Position numbers and translations under genes: made by a program
DNA from: Viridibacterium sp035456105
GTDB lineage: Bacteria > Pseudomonadota > Gammaproteobacteria > Burkholderiales > Rhodocyclaceae
Length of the DNA: 64,000 nt
Assembly (NCBI GenBank): GCA_035456105.1
Contig: DATIDV010000048.1
Location: 1-64,000, forward strand
Direction of reading: 5' to 3'
The notes under the pieces: generated by a model
What the model was told of the DNA's origin: nothing
What the model saw: the letters and a program-made list of their open reading frames with translations, nothing else
Database searches by the model: none
Part shown: one piece after another, positions 1 through 7,598 of the stretch
Position numbering within the stretch: the first letter of the stretch is position 1
Layout: each line of letters starts with the position of its first letter

Positions 1-325
1 CCTGCTTGAGTCCGCTCGACGAGGTCGGCGTATCGCCGAGCGTGACGTACCAGACGCGGTCGTCGTCGGCCTCCTGCGACACGAACATGCCGAGCTTGCC
101 GGGATGGCGCGCCATGGCCACATCCATGACGCGATCAAGACTGGCGCGTGGCGCGTCGGCCGGCATGTCGGCAACCCGCGCCTCGGTGCCCAGCAGTTCG
201 CCGATCTCGTGATGGAAGATCAGTGGCAGGCCGGTCAGGCACAGCAGCAGCATGAACAGGGTGCACACGAGGCTGGTCCATTTGTGGAGCCAGGACCAGA
301 CGCGCAGTGCTTTCGGGCTGGGCAT
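1..325 (-). CDS. PepSY-associated TM protein, N-terminal part (cut by window edge)
   Basis: The minus-strand frame opens at an ATG at 325 and stays open to base 1, so only about the first 108 residues are visible. The start reads MPSPKALRVWSWLHKWTSLV and runs into a hydrophobic segment (about residues 17-36, rich in L, C and F) followed by FHHEIGEL. The basic Trp/His-rich stretch, then a membrane helix, then HHE is typical of PepSY-associated TM helix proteins, which are inner-membrane proteins often encoded beside TonB-dependent siderophore receptors and sometimes act in iron release from siderophores. It starts 32 bases after the receptor stop on the same strand, so co-transcription is likely. 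There is no strong Shine-Dalgarno before the ATG, so the start is tentative. Confidence 0.7.
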   Translation of the reverse strand, partial: MPSPKALRVWSWLHKWTSLVCTLFMLLLCLTGLPLIFHHEIGELLGTEARVADMPADAPRASLDRVMDVAMARHPGKLGMFVSQEADDDRVWYVTLGDTPTSSSGLKQ

Positions 326-356
326 GATGTGCTGTGAGGGTGCCAGGAGGACGCGC

Positions 357-2534
357 TCAGTAGAAGTCGAGCGAGGCCGAGACCACGAAGGTACGCGGCT
401 CGCCGATCGTGAGATAACCGGCACCCGGATAGCCGCCGGCAGAGGCCCAGTAGTTGCGGTTGGCCACGTTATTGACCTGGGCGCGCAGGGTCACGATCTG
501 ATCGCCGATAGACGCCAGATAGCGCACGCCGAGGTCGACCCGCGTCCATGAAGGAACACGTTGCGTGTTCGCGGCATCGGCATATTGCTCGCTGGTGTAG
601 AGGGCGCGCGTGTTGAGGAAGAGATTCCTGACCTGCGGCACTGCCCACTCGAGACCAATGTTAGCCTGGCTGTCGGGCGAGCCGATGCCTTCCTTGTCGT
701 TCAGGCGGGTTTGCAGCAGGCTCACGCCGCCCAGCACCTTGAGGCCAGGCAAGGCTTCGCCATAGGCGCTCAGTTCGAGGCCGCGATTGCGTTGCGTGCC
801 GGCGACGCCGTAGATATTTCCATTGAGGCCGGAGACCTGCACGCGGCTCTGGAAGAGCCCTGCCGAGCCACCGATGCGGCCGCCGTCGTACTTGACACCC
901 ATCTCTGCCTGGCGTGCCTTGAAGGGCTCGAGCATTTCGCCCGCATTGGCGACCGGCACGCCGTTGATGACGGGCGGAGCGCGGTCATATTGCAGATCGC
1001 GTGTCAGGCCTTCGATGTAATTGGCATAGACCGAGACGGCAGGCGAGAACTTGTAGACCACGCCGCCGACCGGTGTGACGGCATGCCGCTGCATGTCACC
1101 CGCTGCGCTGCCGGTGTTGTAGTCGTAAGCGTAGTGCTCCATGTTCTGATAGCGCAGGCCGGCAGTGACGAGCAGGTTTTCGTTCAGGAAGGCCAGCGTG
1201 TCGGCAACAGCGACGCTAGAGGTTTTCACCTTGTCGGTCAGTAGCGGATCGCTCATCGAGCCGCCGACGAAATAGTCAGCGGGCGGCGGGGCGACGGTGA
1301 CCGGTTGATAGAGGTTGCCCGCAAAGCCGGCGAAGTTGGAGAAGGCGTAAGCGTTCTTTTCTTTCTTCACCAGACTCGATGCAGAAGCGACAACCGTGTG
1401 CCCGACCTTGCCGGTGCTGAACTTGCCGCGCAGGCCGATTTCACCGGTCGCCACCGAGTCCTTGCGGGTATTGTCGAAGCGGTAGGCGGAGGTGTCGCCA
1501 TTGGCCGCGTAGACCGTGGGTGCCGCGAGCGAGTTGGCCTCACTGGTGTCGCGCGCACCGACTGCGAACCAGCCCGTGAGCTGTTTGTTGAAGTCGTATT
1601 CGGCGCGCAGCGTGCCGAAGGTGTCGCGCTCGTTGGAGTAGGTCCACGGTTGCGCCAGATTGCGCGTGGCGTCCGGCGCAGCCGGGATGGACAGGCCCGG
1701 CGCTATCGTGACGCTGGGCTGGGTGGCCTTCATGCGATTGTCCTGATAGCCGACATCGGCCGAGACACGCAGATTGCCGTCCCGGTAATCGGCGCCGACG
1801 GATGCCACATCGAGCTTGCGCGATTCCCCCTCGACAGCGGTTTCACCATCGCGATGCGCGGCGTTGACGCGCACGCCGAATCGGTCGTCGGCCAGGCGGC
1901 GCGCCACGTCGGCCGCCACGTAAGCCTGACCTCCCGTTTGTACGCCGGTCGTGACGCGCGTCAGTGCCTCATTGGGCGCGCGCTTGGGCACGACGTTGAC
2001 CGCGCCGCCCAGGCCGCTGCCGCCGGGCGATGCGCCATTCAGGAAGGTGTTGGCGCCGCGCAGCACTTCCACGCGTTCGACGAGTTCGGCAGACAGGTAC
2101 TGGCGTGGCAGCAAACCGTAAAGGCCGTTGTACGACATGTCGTCGGAGAACACCGGCAGGCCGCGAATCAGGTAGAGCTGCTGGAAGTTACCGAAGCCGC
2201 GCGCCACCCGCACCGACGAGTCATTGAGCAGCACGTCGCCGACGCTGGCGGCCTGCTGGTTCTGGATGAGTTCCTGCGTATAGCTGGTCACGCCAAAGGG
2301 CGTCGACATATTGTCCTGCGTACCCAGAATGCCGATGCGGCTGCCGCGTGCAACCTGACCGCCCGCATAGGCGGGGGTGAGGCCCTCGGCGGAGGCGTCG
2401 GCGTTGGCCTTGACGGTGACTGCGGGCACGGTGACCTGATTGTCGCCGGCCGGTGTCTGGGCGTTGGCGGCAGCGCCGAACGTCGAGAGGATGGCAAGCG
2501 ACAGGGCTGACACCTGAAACAGGGGGGACGACAT
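357..2534 (-). CDS. TonB-dependent siderophore receptor
   Basis: Outer-membrane gated barrel for a ferric siderophore, about 725 residues. I chose the ATG at 2534 (MSSPLFQVSALSLAILSTFG, a clear signal peptide ending near AANAQ), which has a GGAG ten bases upstream. The frame extends to a TTG at 2570 that has no better support. After a short linker comes the plug domain (STPFGVTSYTQELI, then LIRGLPVFSDD and VERVEVLRGAN), which is characteristic of the siderophore receptor family. The rest is a 22-strand-type barrel ending in the C-terminal aromatic signature ASLDFY. A Fur-like palindrome lies 73 bases upstream and a PepSY-TM gene follows directly, so iron-regulated uptake is the likely role. 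The siderophore cannot be deduced. Confidence 0.93.
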   Translation of the reverse strand: MSSPLFQVSALSLAILSTFGAAANAQTPAGDNQVTVPAVTVKANADASAEGLTPAYAGGQVARGSRIGILGTQDNMSTPFGVTSYTQELIQNQQAASVGDVLLNDSSVRVARGFGNFQQLYLIRGLPVFSDDMSYNGLYGLLPRQYLSAELVERVEVLRGANTFLNGASPGGSGLGGAVNVVPKRAPNEALTRVTTGVQTGGQAYVAADVARRLADDRFGVRVNAAHRDGETAVEGESRKLDVASVGADYRDGNLRVSADVGYQDNRMKATQPSVTIAPGLSIPAAPDATRNLAQPWTYSNERDTFGTLRAEYDFNKQLTGWFAVGARDTSEANSLAAPTVYAANGDTSAYRFDNTRKDSVATGEIGLRGKFSTGKVGHTVVASASSLVKKEKNAYAFSNFAGFAGNLYQPVTVAPPPADYFVGGSMSDPLLTDKVKTSSVAVADTLAFLNENLLVTAGLRYQNMEHYAYDYNTGSAAGDMQRHAVTPVGGVVYKFSPAVSVYANYIEGLTRDLQYDRAPPVINGVPVANAGEMLEPFKARQAEMGVKYDGGRIGGSAGLFQSRVQVSGLNGNIYGVAGTQRNRGLELSAYGEALPGLKVLGGVSLLQTRLNDKEGIGSPDSQANIGLEWAVPQVRNLFLNTRALYTSEQYADAANTQRVPSWTRVDLGVRYLASIGDQIVTLRAQVNNVANRNYWASAGGYPGAGYLTIGEPRTFVVSASLDFY

Positions 2535-2606
2535 GAGTGCGGCACTCCAGTGAATGAGGGGGTGTTGCAACGCAATGCCGGCATGTGTCAGTCGGCGATA
2601 TATCGC

Positions 2607-2626
2607 AATTGCGAACTATTCGCATT
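2607..2626 (-). promoter_or_regulatory. Probable Fur box of the siderophore receptor
   Basis: On the minus strand this reads AATGCGAATAGTTCGCAATT, an inverted repeat with arms GCGAA and TTCGC around a 3-base centre. Against the 7-1-7 Fur pattern in its GC-richer form (TGCGAAT-N-ATTCGCA) it has one mismatch. It ends 73 bases upstream of the receptor ATG, a suitable place for iron-dependent repression. Confidence 0.6.
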
Positions 2627-2754
2627 CTAGTGGACGTGACCAGACTTGCGGAGATTTGGTTGCGCGCCGGTTTGTGTCTTTGTGCAAAGTGTGCCGCACT
2701 TGATCCAGCGCCAGGAAAACCCGTCGCAATTGTGGTGCGCAGGTCTTGCAGCGC

Positions 2755-3675
2755 TTACAGCAGCGTGATGCCCGGCAAGGTGAGGAAGCAGCTTTCGCGC
2801 GTCATGCTGACGAAGTCGGCAAGGAAGGGGCGCTGCGAGGTCTCTGCATTGCAGGTGGCGTAGAGCTTGCCGAACAGGCCTTGCTCGCCGATCTTCACGG
2901 CACTTACGTATTTCCGTTCCAGGTAGTTCTGCACGGCCCACAGCGGCAGTGCCGCGAGGCCGCGCCCGCTGGCCACAAGTTGCAGCATGGCAACCGTCAG
3001 CTCGGTGCTGCGGCGTGCGGGTTTGATGCCGGCGGGTGTGAGCACCTGACGCATGATGTCGAGCATTTCGTCGGGCACCGGATAGCTGATCAGCGTCTGG
3101 CCTGCGAAGTCCTGGGCTGTTACGAAACTGCGGCTGGCGAGGGCGCTGTCGTTGGCGACGATGGCGACAATCTCGTACTGGAACAGCGGGTGGAAATCGA
3201 CTGCCTCCGTGGCGTCGTACTCGGAGACGATGGCGACGTCGGCGCGTTTCTGGTGGATGAGCCCGACCGGGTCGGCGTGGAAACCCGACACGATGTCCAG
3301 CTCCACCTCGGGCCAGCGCGGGCGGAAGATATCCATAGCCGGCATCAACCAGTCGAAACAGGTATGACATTCCACTGCGATGCGCAGGCTGCCGGTGACG
3401 CCCTGCACCTGCCGGCTGATGTCGCGCTCGGCCGCATCCACGGCGGGCAGCACTTGCGCCGCCAGCGCCAGCAGACGTTCGCCCGGCGCGGTGAAGCGCA
3501 GCGGCATGGACTTGCGCTCGAACAGCGCTGCGCCGTACTGGTCTTCCAGCACCTTCAGCTGATGCGACAGGGCCGACTGCGTGAGGTTGAGCAGTTGCGC
3601 CGCACGCACCAGGCTGCCCGCGTCGTGCAGGGCCTGCAGGGTCTTGAGGTGGCGCAGTTCGAGGAGGGATTGCAT
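2755..3675 (-). CDS. metR: LysR-type regulator of methionine synthesis, MetR
   Basis: LysR-family activator of 306 residues, the usual length for MetR. The N-terminal winged helix-turn-helix (about residues 8-65, LRHLKTLQALHDAGSLVRAA then TQSALSHQLKVLED) is followed by an effector-binding domain starting near residue 95 with IAVECHTCFDWLMPAMD, which closely resembles the E. coli MetR stretch IAIECHSCIQWLTPALE. The gene is divergent from metE, the classic arrangement, and a TGAA-N5-TTCA palindrome lies between them. MetR senses homocysteine and activates metE. Identity is secure from the combined sequence and context. Confidence 0.93.
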   Translation of the reverse strand: MQSLLELRHLKTLQALHDAGSLVRAAQLLNLTQSALSHQLKVLEDQYGAALFERKSMPLRFTAPGERLLALAAQVLPAVDAAERDISRQVQGVTGSLRIAVECHTCFDWLMPAMDIFRPRWPEVELDIVSGFHADPVGLIHQKRADVAIVSEYDATEAVDFHPLFQYEIVAIVANDSALASRSFVTAQDFAGQTLISYPVPDEMLDIMRQVLTPAGIKPARRSTELTVAMLQLVASGRGLAALPLWAVQNYLERKYVSAVKIGEQGLFGKLYATCNAETSQRPFLADFVSMTRESCFLTLPGITLL

Positions 3676-3718
3676 CAGTGCCGACTTTCGGAGTGGTGAG
3701 GGAGGCGCTGCTTTACAC

Positions 3719-3800
3719 CGTCATTCCCGCGCAGGCGGGAATCCAGCGACTTTCGCACCTGTCGCAAAGTCACTAGGTTCCCGCCTGCGCGGGAACGACG
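3719..3800. repeat. REP-type double palindrome
   Basis: Two inverted copies of a small palindrome: CGTCATTCCCGC with GCGGGAAT at the left and CCCGCCTGCGCGGGAACGACG at the right, joined by about 30 bases. The same CGTCATTCCCGC unit recurs near 15.7, 17.85, 36.1 and 51.3 kb, always between genes. It lies in the metR-metE gap, on the metR side of the putative operator. Confidence 0.85.
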
Positions 3801-3848
3801 AGCTTCTCGCGAGCGCGGGAAGGCCGCCAGCCTTATTGTGGTGATCTA

Positions 3849-3861
3849 TGAATTCATTTCA
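3849..3861 (+). promoter_or_regulatory. Probable MetR binding site
   Basis: TGAATTCATTTCA matches the MetR consensus TGAA-N5-TTCA exactly in both half-sites, although the central base is C where A or T is usual. It is centred 92 bases upstream of the metE ATG, between divergent metR and metE. A degenerate second site (TGAATAATACTTC, 3886-3898) may be the weaker partner often found beside metE. Confidence 0.65.
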
Positions 3862-3946
3862 TGTTAATCCACAAAACTTATCGTTTGAATAATACTTCTC
3901 GCGAGACGACCATTGCCGATCACTCAAAGATCGAACAGGAACGGCC

Positions 3947-6253
3947 ATGTCGCACAACAACGTCATCACCCACAACCTCGGCTTCCCGCGCATTGGCGCG
4001 AAGCGCGAGCTCAAGTTCGCACTGGAGTCCTACTGGAAAGGCGAAACCTCGCGCGACGCGCTGAAGGCTTTCGGCGCGGAGTTGCGCGCACGCCACTGGC
4101 AGGACCAGTCCGCGCTCGACCACGTCCCCGTCGGCGATTTCGCCTTCTACGACCAGGTGCTCGACATGAGCTTTACGCTCGGCAACCTGCCGGAGCGCGT
4201 GCGCGACTTTCATGGCGACGCGCTGGACAACTACTTCCGCATCGCCCGTGGCAGGTCAGCTCAATCTGCCGAGGACCACGACCATCGCTGCGGCAGCGTC
4301 GCCGCCGGCGAGATGACCAAGTGGTTCGACACCAACTACCACTACATCGTCCCAGAGTTCAGCGCCGACACCACGTTCAAACTCGATGTCTCGCGCCTCG
4401 TCGCGCAGCTCGCCGAGGCGCGAGCACTCGGCATCAAGGCCAAGCCCGTCATCATTGGCCCCGTCACCTATTTGTGGCTCGGCAAGGCCAAGGATGGCTC
4501 GGACCGGCTGGCCCTGCTGCCGCGCTTGCTGACGGCATATTCCGAATTGCTTGGCGTGCTCGCCGAGCAGGGGGCGGAGTGGGTGCAGATCGACGAACCC
4601 GCGCTCGTGACCGAACTGGACGAACACTGGCAGCACGCCTACACCGTGGCCTACCATGCGCTGAAAACGAATCGCGTGAAGCTGCTGCTCACCACCTACT
4701 TCGGCCCGCTGCGCGACAACCTCCAGCTGGCGAGCAAGCTGCCCGTTGACGGCATTCACCTTGACGCCGTCAATGCCGCGAGCGAAGTGATGCCGCTGCT
4801 CAACTACCTCGCCGCGCACAAGGTGTTGTCGCTGGGTGTGATCAACGGTCGCAACATCTGGAAGACCGATCTAGCCGGCGTGCTCGCTTGGCTGGAGCCT
4901 GTCCATCAACGCCTCGGCGAGCGCCTGTGGATCGCACCGTCCTGCTCGCTGCTGCATGTGCCGGTGGATCTCGCCAGCGAACAGAAGCTCGACGCCGAGA
5001 TCAGATCCTGGCTCGCCTTTGCGAAGCAGAAGCTGCAGGAGCTGTTCGTGCTCGCCACGGCCCTGCGTGCCGGGCGCGAAGCCGTCAGCAACGAACTCGC
5101 CGAGAACCGCGCCGCCATCGAAGCACGCCGCAACTCGCCCCGCGTGCACAACCCCGCAGTGAAAGCCGCCATCGCGAAGATCGATGCGCAGCTCGGCCAG
5201 CGCAAGAGCCCCTACGTGCAACGCGCGGCGAAGCAGGCCGCGCTGTTCAGGCTGCCCAAGTTCCCGACCACGACCATCGGCTCCTTCCCCCAGACCGCGG
5301 AGATCCGTCACGCGCGCAGCCGGTTCAAGGCGGGCGAGATCGACGAAGCGCGCTACGAGCTGGCGATGCAGGCCGAGATAGAGCGCAGCGTGTGCGAGCA
5401 GGAAGCGCTCGGGCTGGACGTTTTCGTGCACGGCGAAGCCGAGCGCAACGACATGGTCGAATACTTCGGCGAACAACTCGACGGCTACGCCTTCAGCCAG
5501 TTCGGCTGGGTGCAGAGCTACGGCTCGCGCTGCGTGAAACCGCCGATCCTGTTCGGCGACATCAGCCGCCCGAAGGCCATGACCATCGACTGGATCAAGT
5601 ACGCCGCCTCGCTGACCGCGAAGCCCATGAAAGGCATGCTCACCGGCCCTGTGACCATCCTCAACTGGTCCTTCGTGCGCGACGACCAGCCGCGCTCTGT
5701 GTCATGCCAGCAACTTGCCTTGGCGATCCGCGAAGAAGTACTCGATCTTGAGCGCGCCGGCATACGCATCATCCAGATCGACGAAGCCGCGCTGCGCGAA
5801 GGCCTGCCGCTGCGCAAGTCGCAATGGAAGGAATACCTGTCCTGGGCGGTTGAATCCTTCCGCATCACCGCCAACGGCGTCGAAGACGAAACGCAGATAC
5901 ACACCCATATGTGCTACTCGGAGTTCAACGACATCATCGCCTCGATCGCCGACATGGATGCGGACGTCATCACCATCGAAACCTCGCGTTCCGACATGGA
6001 ACTGCTCGATGCCTTCGACCACTTCAACTACCCGAACGAAATCGGCCCGGGCGTGTACGACATCCACTCGCCGAACATCCCGAGCGAGGCGCACATCGTG
6101 CAGCTTATGCAGAAAGCGACAGAGCGTATTCCGGCGGAACGGCTGTGGGTCAATCCGGATTGCGGTCTGAAGACGCGGCAGTGGAGTGAAGTGATTCCGG
6201 CCTTGCAGAACATGGTGGCGGCGGCGAAGGCGCTACGTAGCACGATGGTGTAG
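3947..6253 (+). CDS. metE: Cobalamin-independent methionine synthase
   Basis: Transfers the methyl group of 5-methyltetrahydropteroyl-polyglutamate to homocysteine, the last step of methionine synthesis in the cytoplasm. At 768 residues it is full length. It has the two (beta-alpha)8 halves of the family: the N-terminal half starts THNLGFPRIGAKRELKFALE, and the catalytic C-terminal half begins about residue 440 at FPTTTIGSFPQT. Zinc ligands are visible at H654 and C656 (THMCYSEF) and C739 (NPDCGLKT), each shifted by 13 from the E. coli enzyme because of an insertion in the N-terminal half around RGRSAQSAEDHDH. An AGGAAC precedes the ATG. Divergent metR and its probable operator indicate MetR activation. 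The TAG stop lies inside an inverted-repeat element. Confidence 0.97.
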   Translation: MSHNNVITHNLGFPRIGAKRELKFALESYWKGETSRDALKAFGAELRARHWQDQSALDHVPVGDFAFYDQVLDMSFTLGNLPERVRDFHGDALDNYFRIARGRSAQSAEDHDHRCGSVAAGEMTKWFDTNYHYIVPEFSADTTFKLDVSRLVAQLAEARALGIKAKPVIIGPVTYLWLGKAKDGSDRLALLPRLLTAYSELLGVLAEQGAEWVQIDEPALVTELDEHWQHAYTVAYHALKTNRVKLLLTTYFGPLRDNLQLASKLPVDGIHLDAVNAASEVMPLLNYLAAHKVLSLGVINGRNIWKTDLAGVLAWLEPVHQRLGERLWIAPSCSLLHVPVDLASEQKLDAEIRSWLAFAKQKLQELFVLATALRAGREAVSNELAENRAAIEARRNSPRVHNPAVKAAIAKIDAQLGQRKSPYVQRAAKQAALFRLPKFPTTTIGSFPQTAEIRHARSRFKAGEIDEARYELAMQAEIERSVCEQEALGLDVFVHGEAERNDMVEYFGEQLDGYAFSQFGWVQSYGSRCVKPPILFGDISRPKAMTIDWIKYAASLTAKPMKGMLTGPVTILNWSFVRDDQPRSVSCQQLALAIREEVLDLERAGIRIIQIDEAALREGLPLRKSQWKEYLSWAVESFRITANGVEDETQIHTHMCYSEFNDIIASIADMDADVITIETSRSDMELLDAFDHFNYPNEIGPGVYDIHSPNIPSEAHIVQLMQKATERIPAERLWVNPDCGLKTRQWSEVIPALQNMVAAAKALRSTMV

Positions 6254-6356
6254 GGCAGAACTCCGCAGGAGGGTCCGCCGGGTCAGGGCCGAAACGTGCG
6301 TTGCGTAATGCCGCCTTCGGGCGGCTGGCGGAACCGCCGAAGGCGTTCCGCCATAC
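6250..6356 (+). repeat. Inverted-repeat miniature element, copy 1
   Basis: A 107-base copy of an element also found at 10640-10757 and 26078-26195. It starts GTAGGGCAGAACTCCGCAGG, contains GTCCGCCGGGTCAGGGCCG and GGCGGCTGGCGGAACCGCCG in the same order as the other copies, and ends TTCCGCCATAC, roughly the inverse complement of its start. The TAG at its left tip is the stop codon of metE. Confidence 0.75.
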
Positions 6357-6409
6357 GAATATCCGCCGATGATTGCAGCGAAGGTGGCCTACCTGCGGGG
6401 ACTACTGTT

Positions 6410-6817
6410 TCAAGTCGCCTCTGGATCTGAAATCCCCGCCCACCCGAGCGCGTCGGCCCGTTCCCAGAAGGTCAGGTATTCGACGATCTTGCCGTTGCGG
6501 AACACGAAGCCGTCGGCAAAGCGGCCGCCCATCCAGTCGGTCGCACCCTTCAGGCGGACCCAGGCGTGAAGGTATACGACCACCTTGTCGCCATTTACGA
6601 GGAATTTCTCGGGGTCGCAGCTGCCTTCGGCCCAGGTGTCGCGCCCTTTCGTGACGTTCGCCTGTACTTCCGCGATACCGCGATGGGTGCCGGCGGTGGG
6701 AAAGCCCTCGGGCTCGATGCGCACGATCTCGGAATCGAAATCCCGGGTGATGGCCTGCATGTCATTGCGGTTGATTGCCGCGAAGAAATGTTCGAGTGCT
6801 TCAGTTTCGGTGCTCAT
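6410..6817 (-). CDS. SnoaL-like / NTF2-fold protein
   Basis: A 135-residue single-domain protein with the SnoaL-like pattern: an N-terminal helix (TEALEHFFAAINRNDMQAI), FDSEIVRIEP, a helix, then beta strands with KVVVYLHAWVRLKG and FADGFVFRNGKIVEYLTFWE. This cone-shaped fold serves as small-molecule isomerase, hydrolase or simply binding protein, so no reaction can be assigned. An AAGGAG eight bases before the ATG fixes the start. It stands alone on the minus strand between metE and nrdG. Confidence 0.8.
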   Translation of the reverse strand: MSTETEALEHFFAAINRNDMQAITRDFDSEIVRIEPEGFPTAGTHRGIAEVQANVTKGRDTWAEGSCDPEKFLVNGDKVVVYLHAWVRLKGATDWMGGRFADGFVFRNGKIVEYLTFWERADALGWAGISDPEAT

Positions 6818-6950
6818 GGGCTCACTCCTTCATCACCGCCGCCCGCATTCAGGTCGGTGCGCAAAGGCCCGATGCGTCGAAAACGCCCGGGTGGCTTTCC
6901 ATTCTAGGCAAGCGTGCGGCCCGGGCGCTAAGGGGGCATCAGGAGCGCGC

Positions 6951-7598
6951 TCACGATCTCTTCGTATGCGCCCCAGCCTGCTCGTACTGTGCGTAAGGAG
7001 CGAAGTGCATGGCGTCGAAGTGTGCGTTCAGGGCCAGGTCGTGGCCCTGCTCGGGACGAACAGGGGATTCGTGCGCGTCAGGAAAAACGGGCGTGCAGCC
7101 GTGAGCGGGTGATCGTGGGCTGGCAGGCGTGGCAGCAAGAGCGGTCTCCCGTTCTTCGGCCAGACGTATCAGGCGCTGGTTGTCGGAGCCGCGCCAGGGT
7201 TTTGTCGTCGGCTGGTCCTGTTCGTAGCGGCCATCGATGAGTACGTCCACGTCGCGCAGCAGTGCGAGGTGCTGCACTTCCTCATGACGATAGCCGGTCC
7301 ACATCCAGATGTCCTTGTCGGGATAGCGCTGCTTGAAGCGCCGGCACAGGTCTGCGATGGTTTCGCGATTTGCCGGCAGCAGCGGGTCGCCGCCACTGAG
7401 GCTCAGGCCGTCATGCTCGCGGCATAGATCGAGAAGGCGCTCGCGCACTTCGGCGGTGAAGGGCTTGCCGGCCAGCCGGTTCCAGGTGGAGCTGTTGTAG
7501 CAGCCGGGGCAGGCGTGCGCGCAACCGCTGACGAACAGGGTGACGCGCAGGCCTTCGCCGTTGACCACATCGCAGGTGTAGTAGCGATCGTAGTTCAC
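6951..7598 (-). CDS. nrdG: Anaerobic ribonucleotide reductase activating protein
   Basis: Radical SAM enzyme that creates the glycyl radical on NrdD. It starts with a GTG that overlaps the nrdD stop (GTGA), so the two are translationally coupled. The iron-sulfur motif is C26-x3-C30-x2-C33 (SGCAHACPGC), at the same positions as in E. coli NrdG, followed by the SGGDPL motif at 68-73. The conserved domain ends near residue 145 (RGSDNQRLIRL). A further tail of about 63 residues, rich in P, H and A, has no counterpart in the roughly 154-residue classical protein and may be acquired by stop-codon loss. Total 215 residues. Confidence 0.93.
   Translation of the reverse strand: MNYDRYYTCDVVNGEGLRVTLFVSGCAHACPGCYNSSTWNRLAGKPFTAEVRERLLDLCREHDGLSLSGGDPLLPANRETIADLCRRFKQRYPDKDIWMWTGYRHEEVQHLALLRDVDVLIDGRYEQDQPTTKPWRGSDNQRLIRLAEERETALAATPASPRSPAHGCTPVFPDAHESPVRPEQGHDLALNAHFDAMHFAPYAQYEQAGAHTKRS

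Noticed and set aside
1305..2510. 401-codon plus-strand open frame opposite the TonB receptor gene
   Set aside because: Antisense shadow of a clear receptor.
3886..3898. Second MetR site TGAATAATACTTC
   Set aside because: Right half-site is out of register with TTCA; kept only as a remark in the main site entry.
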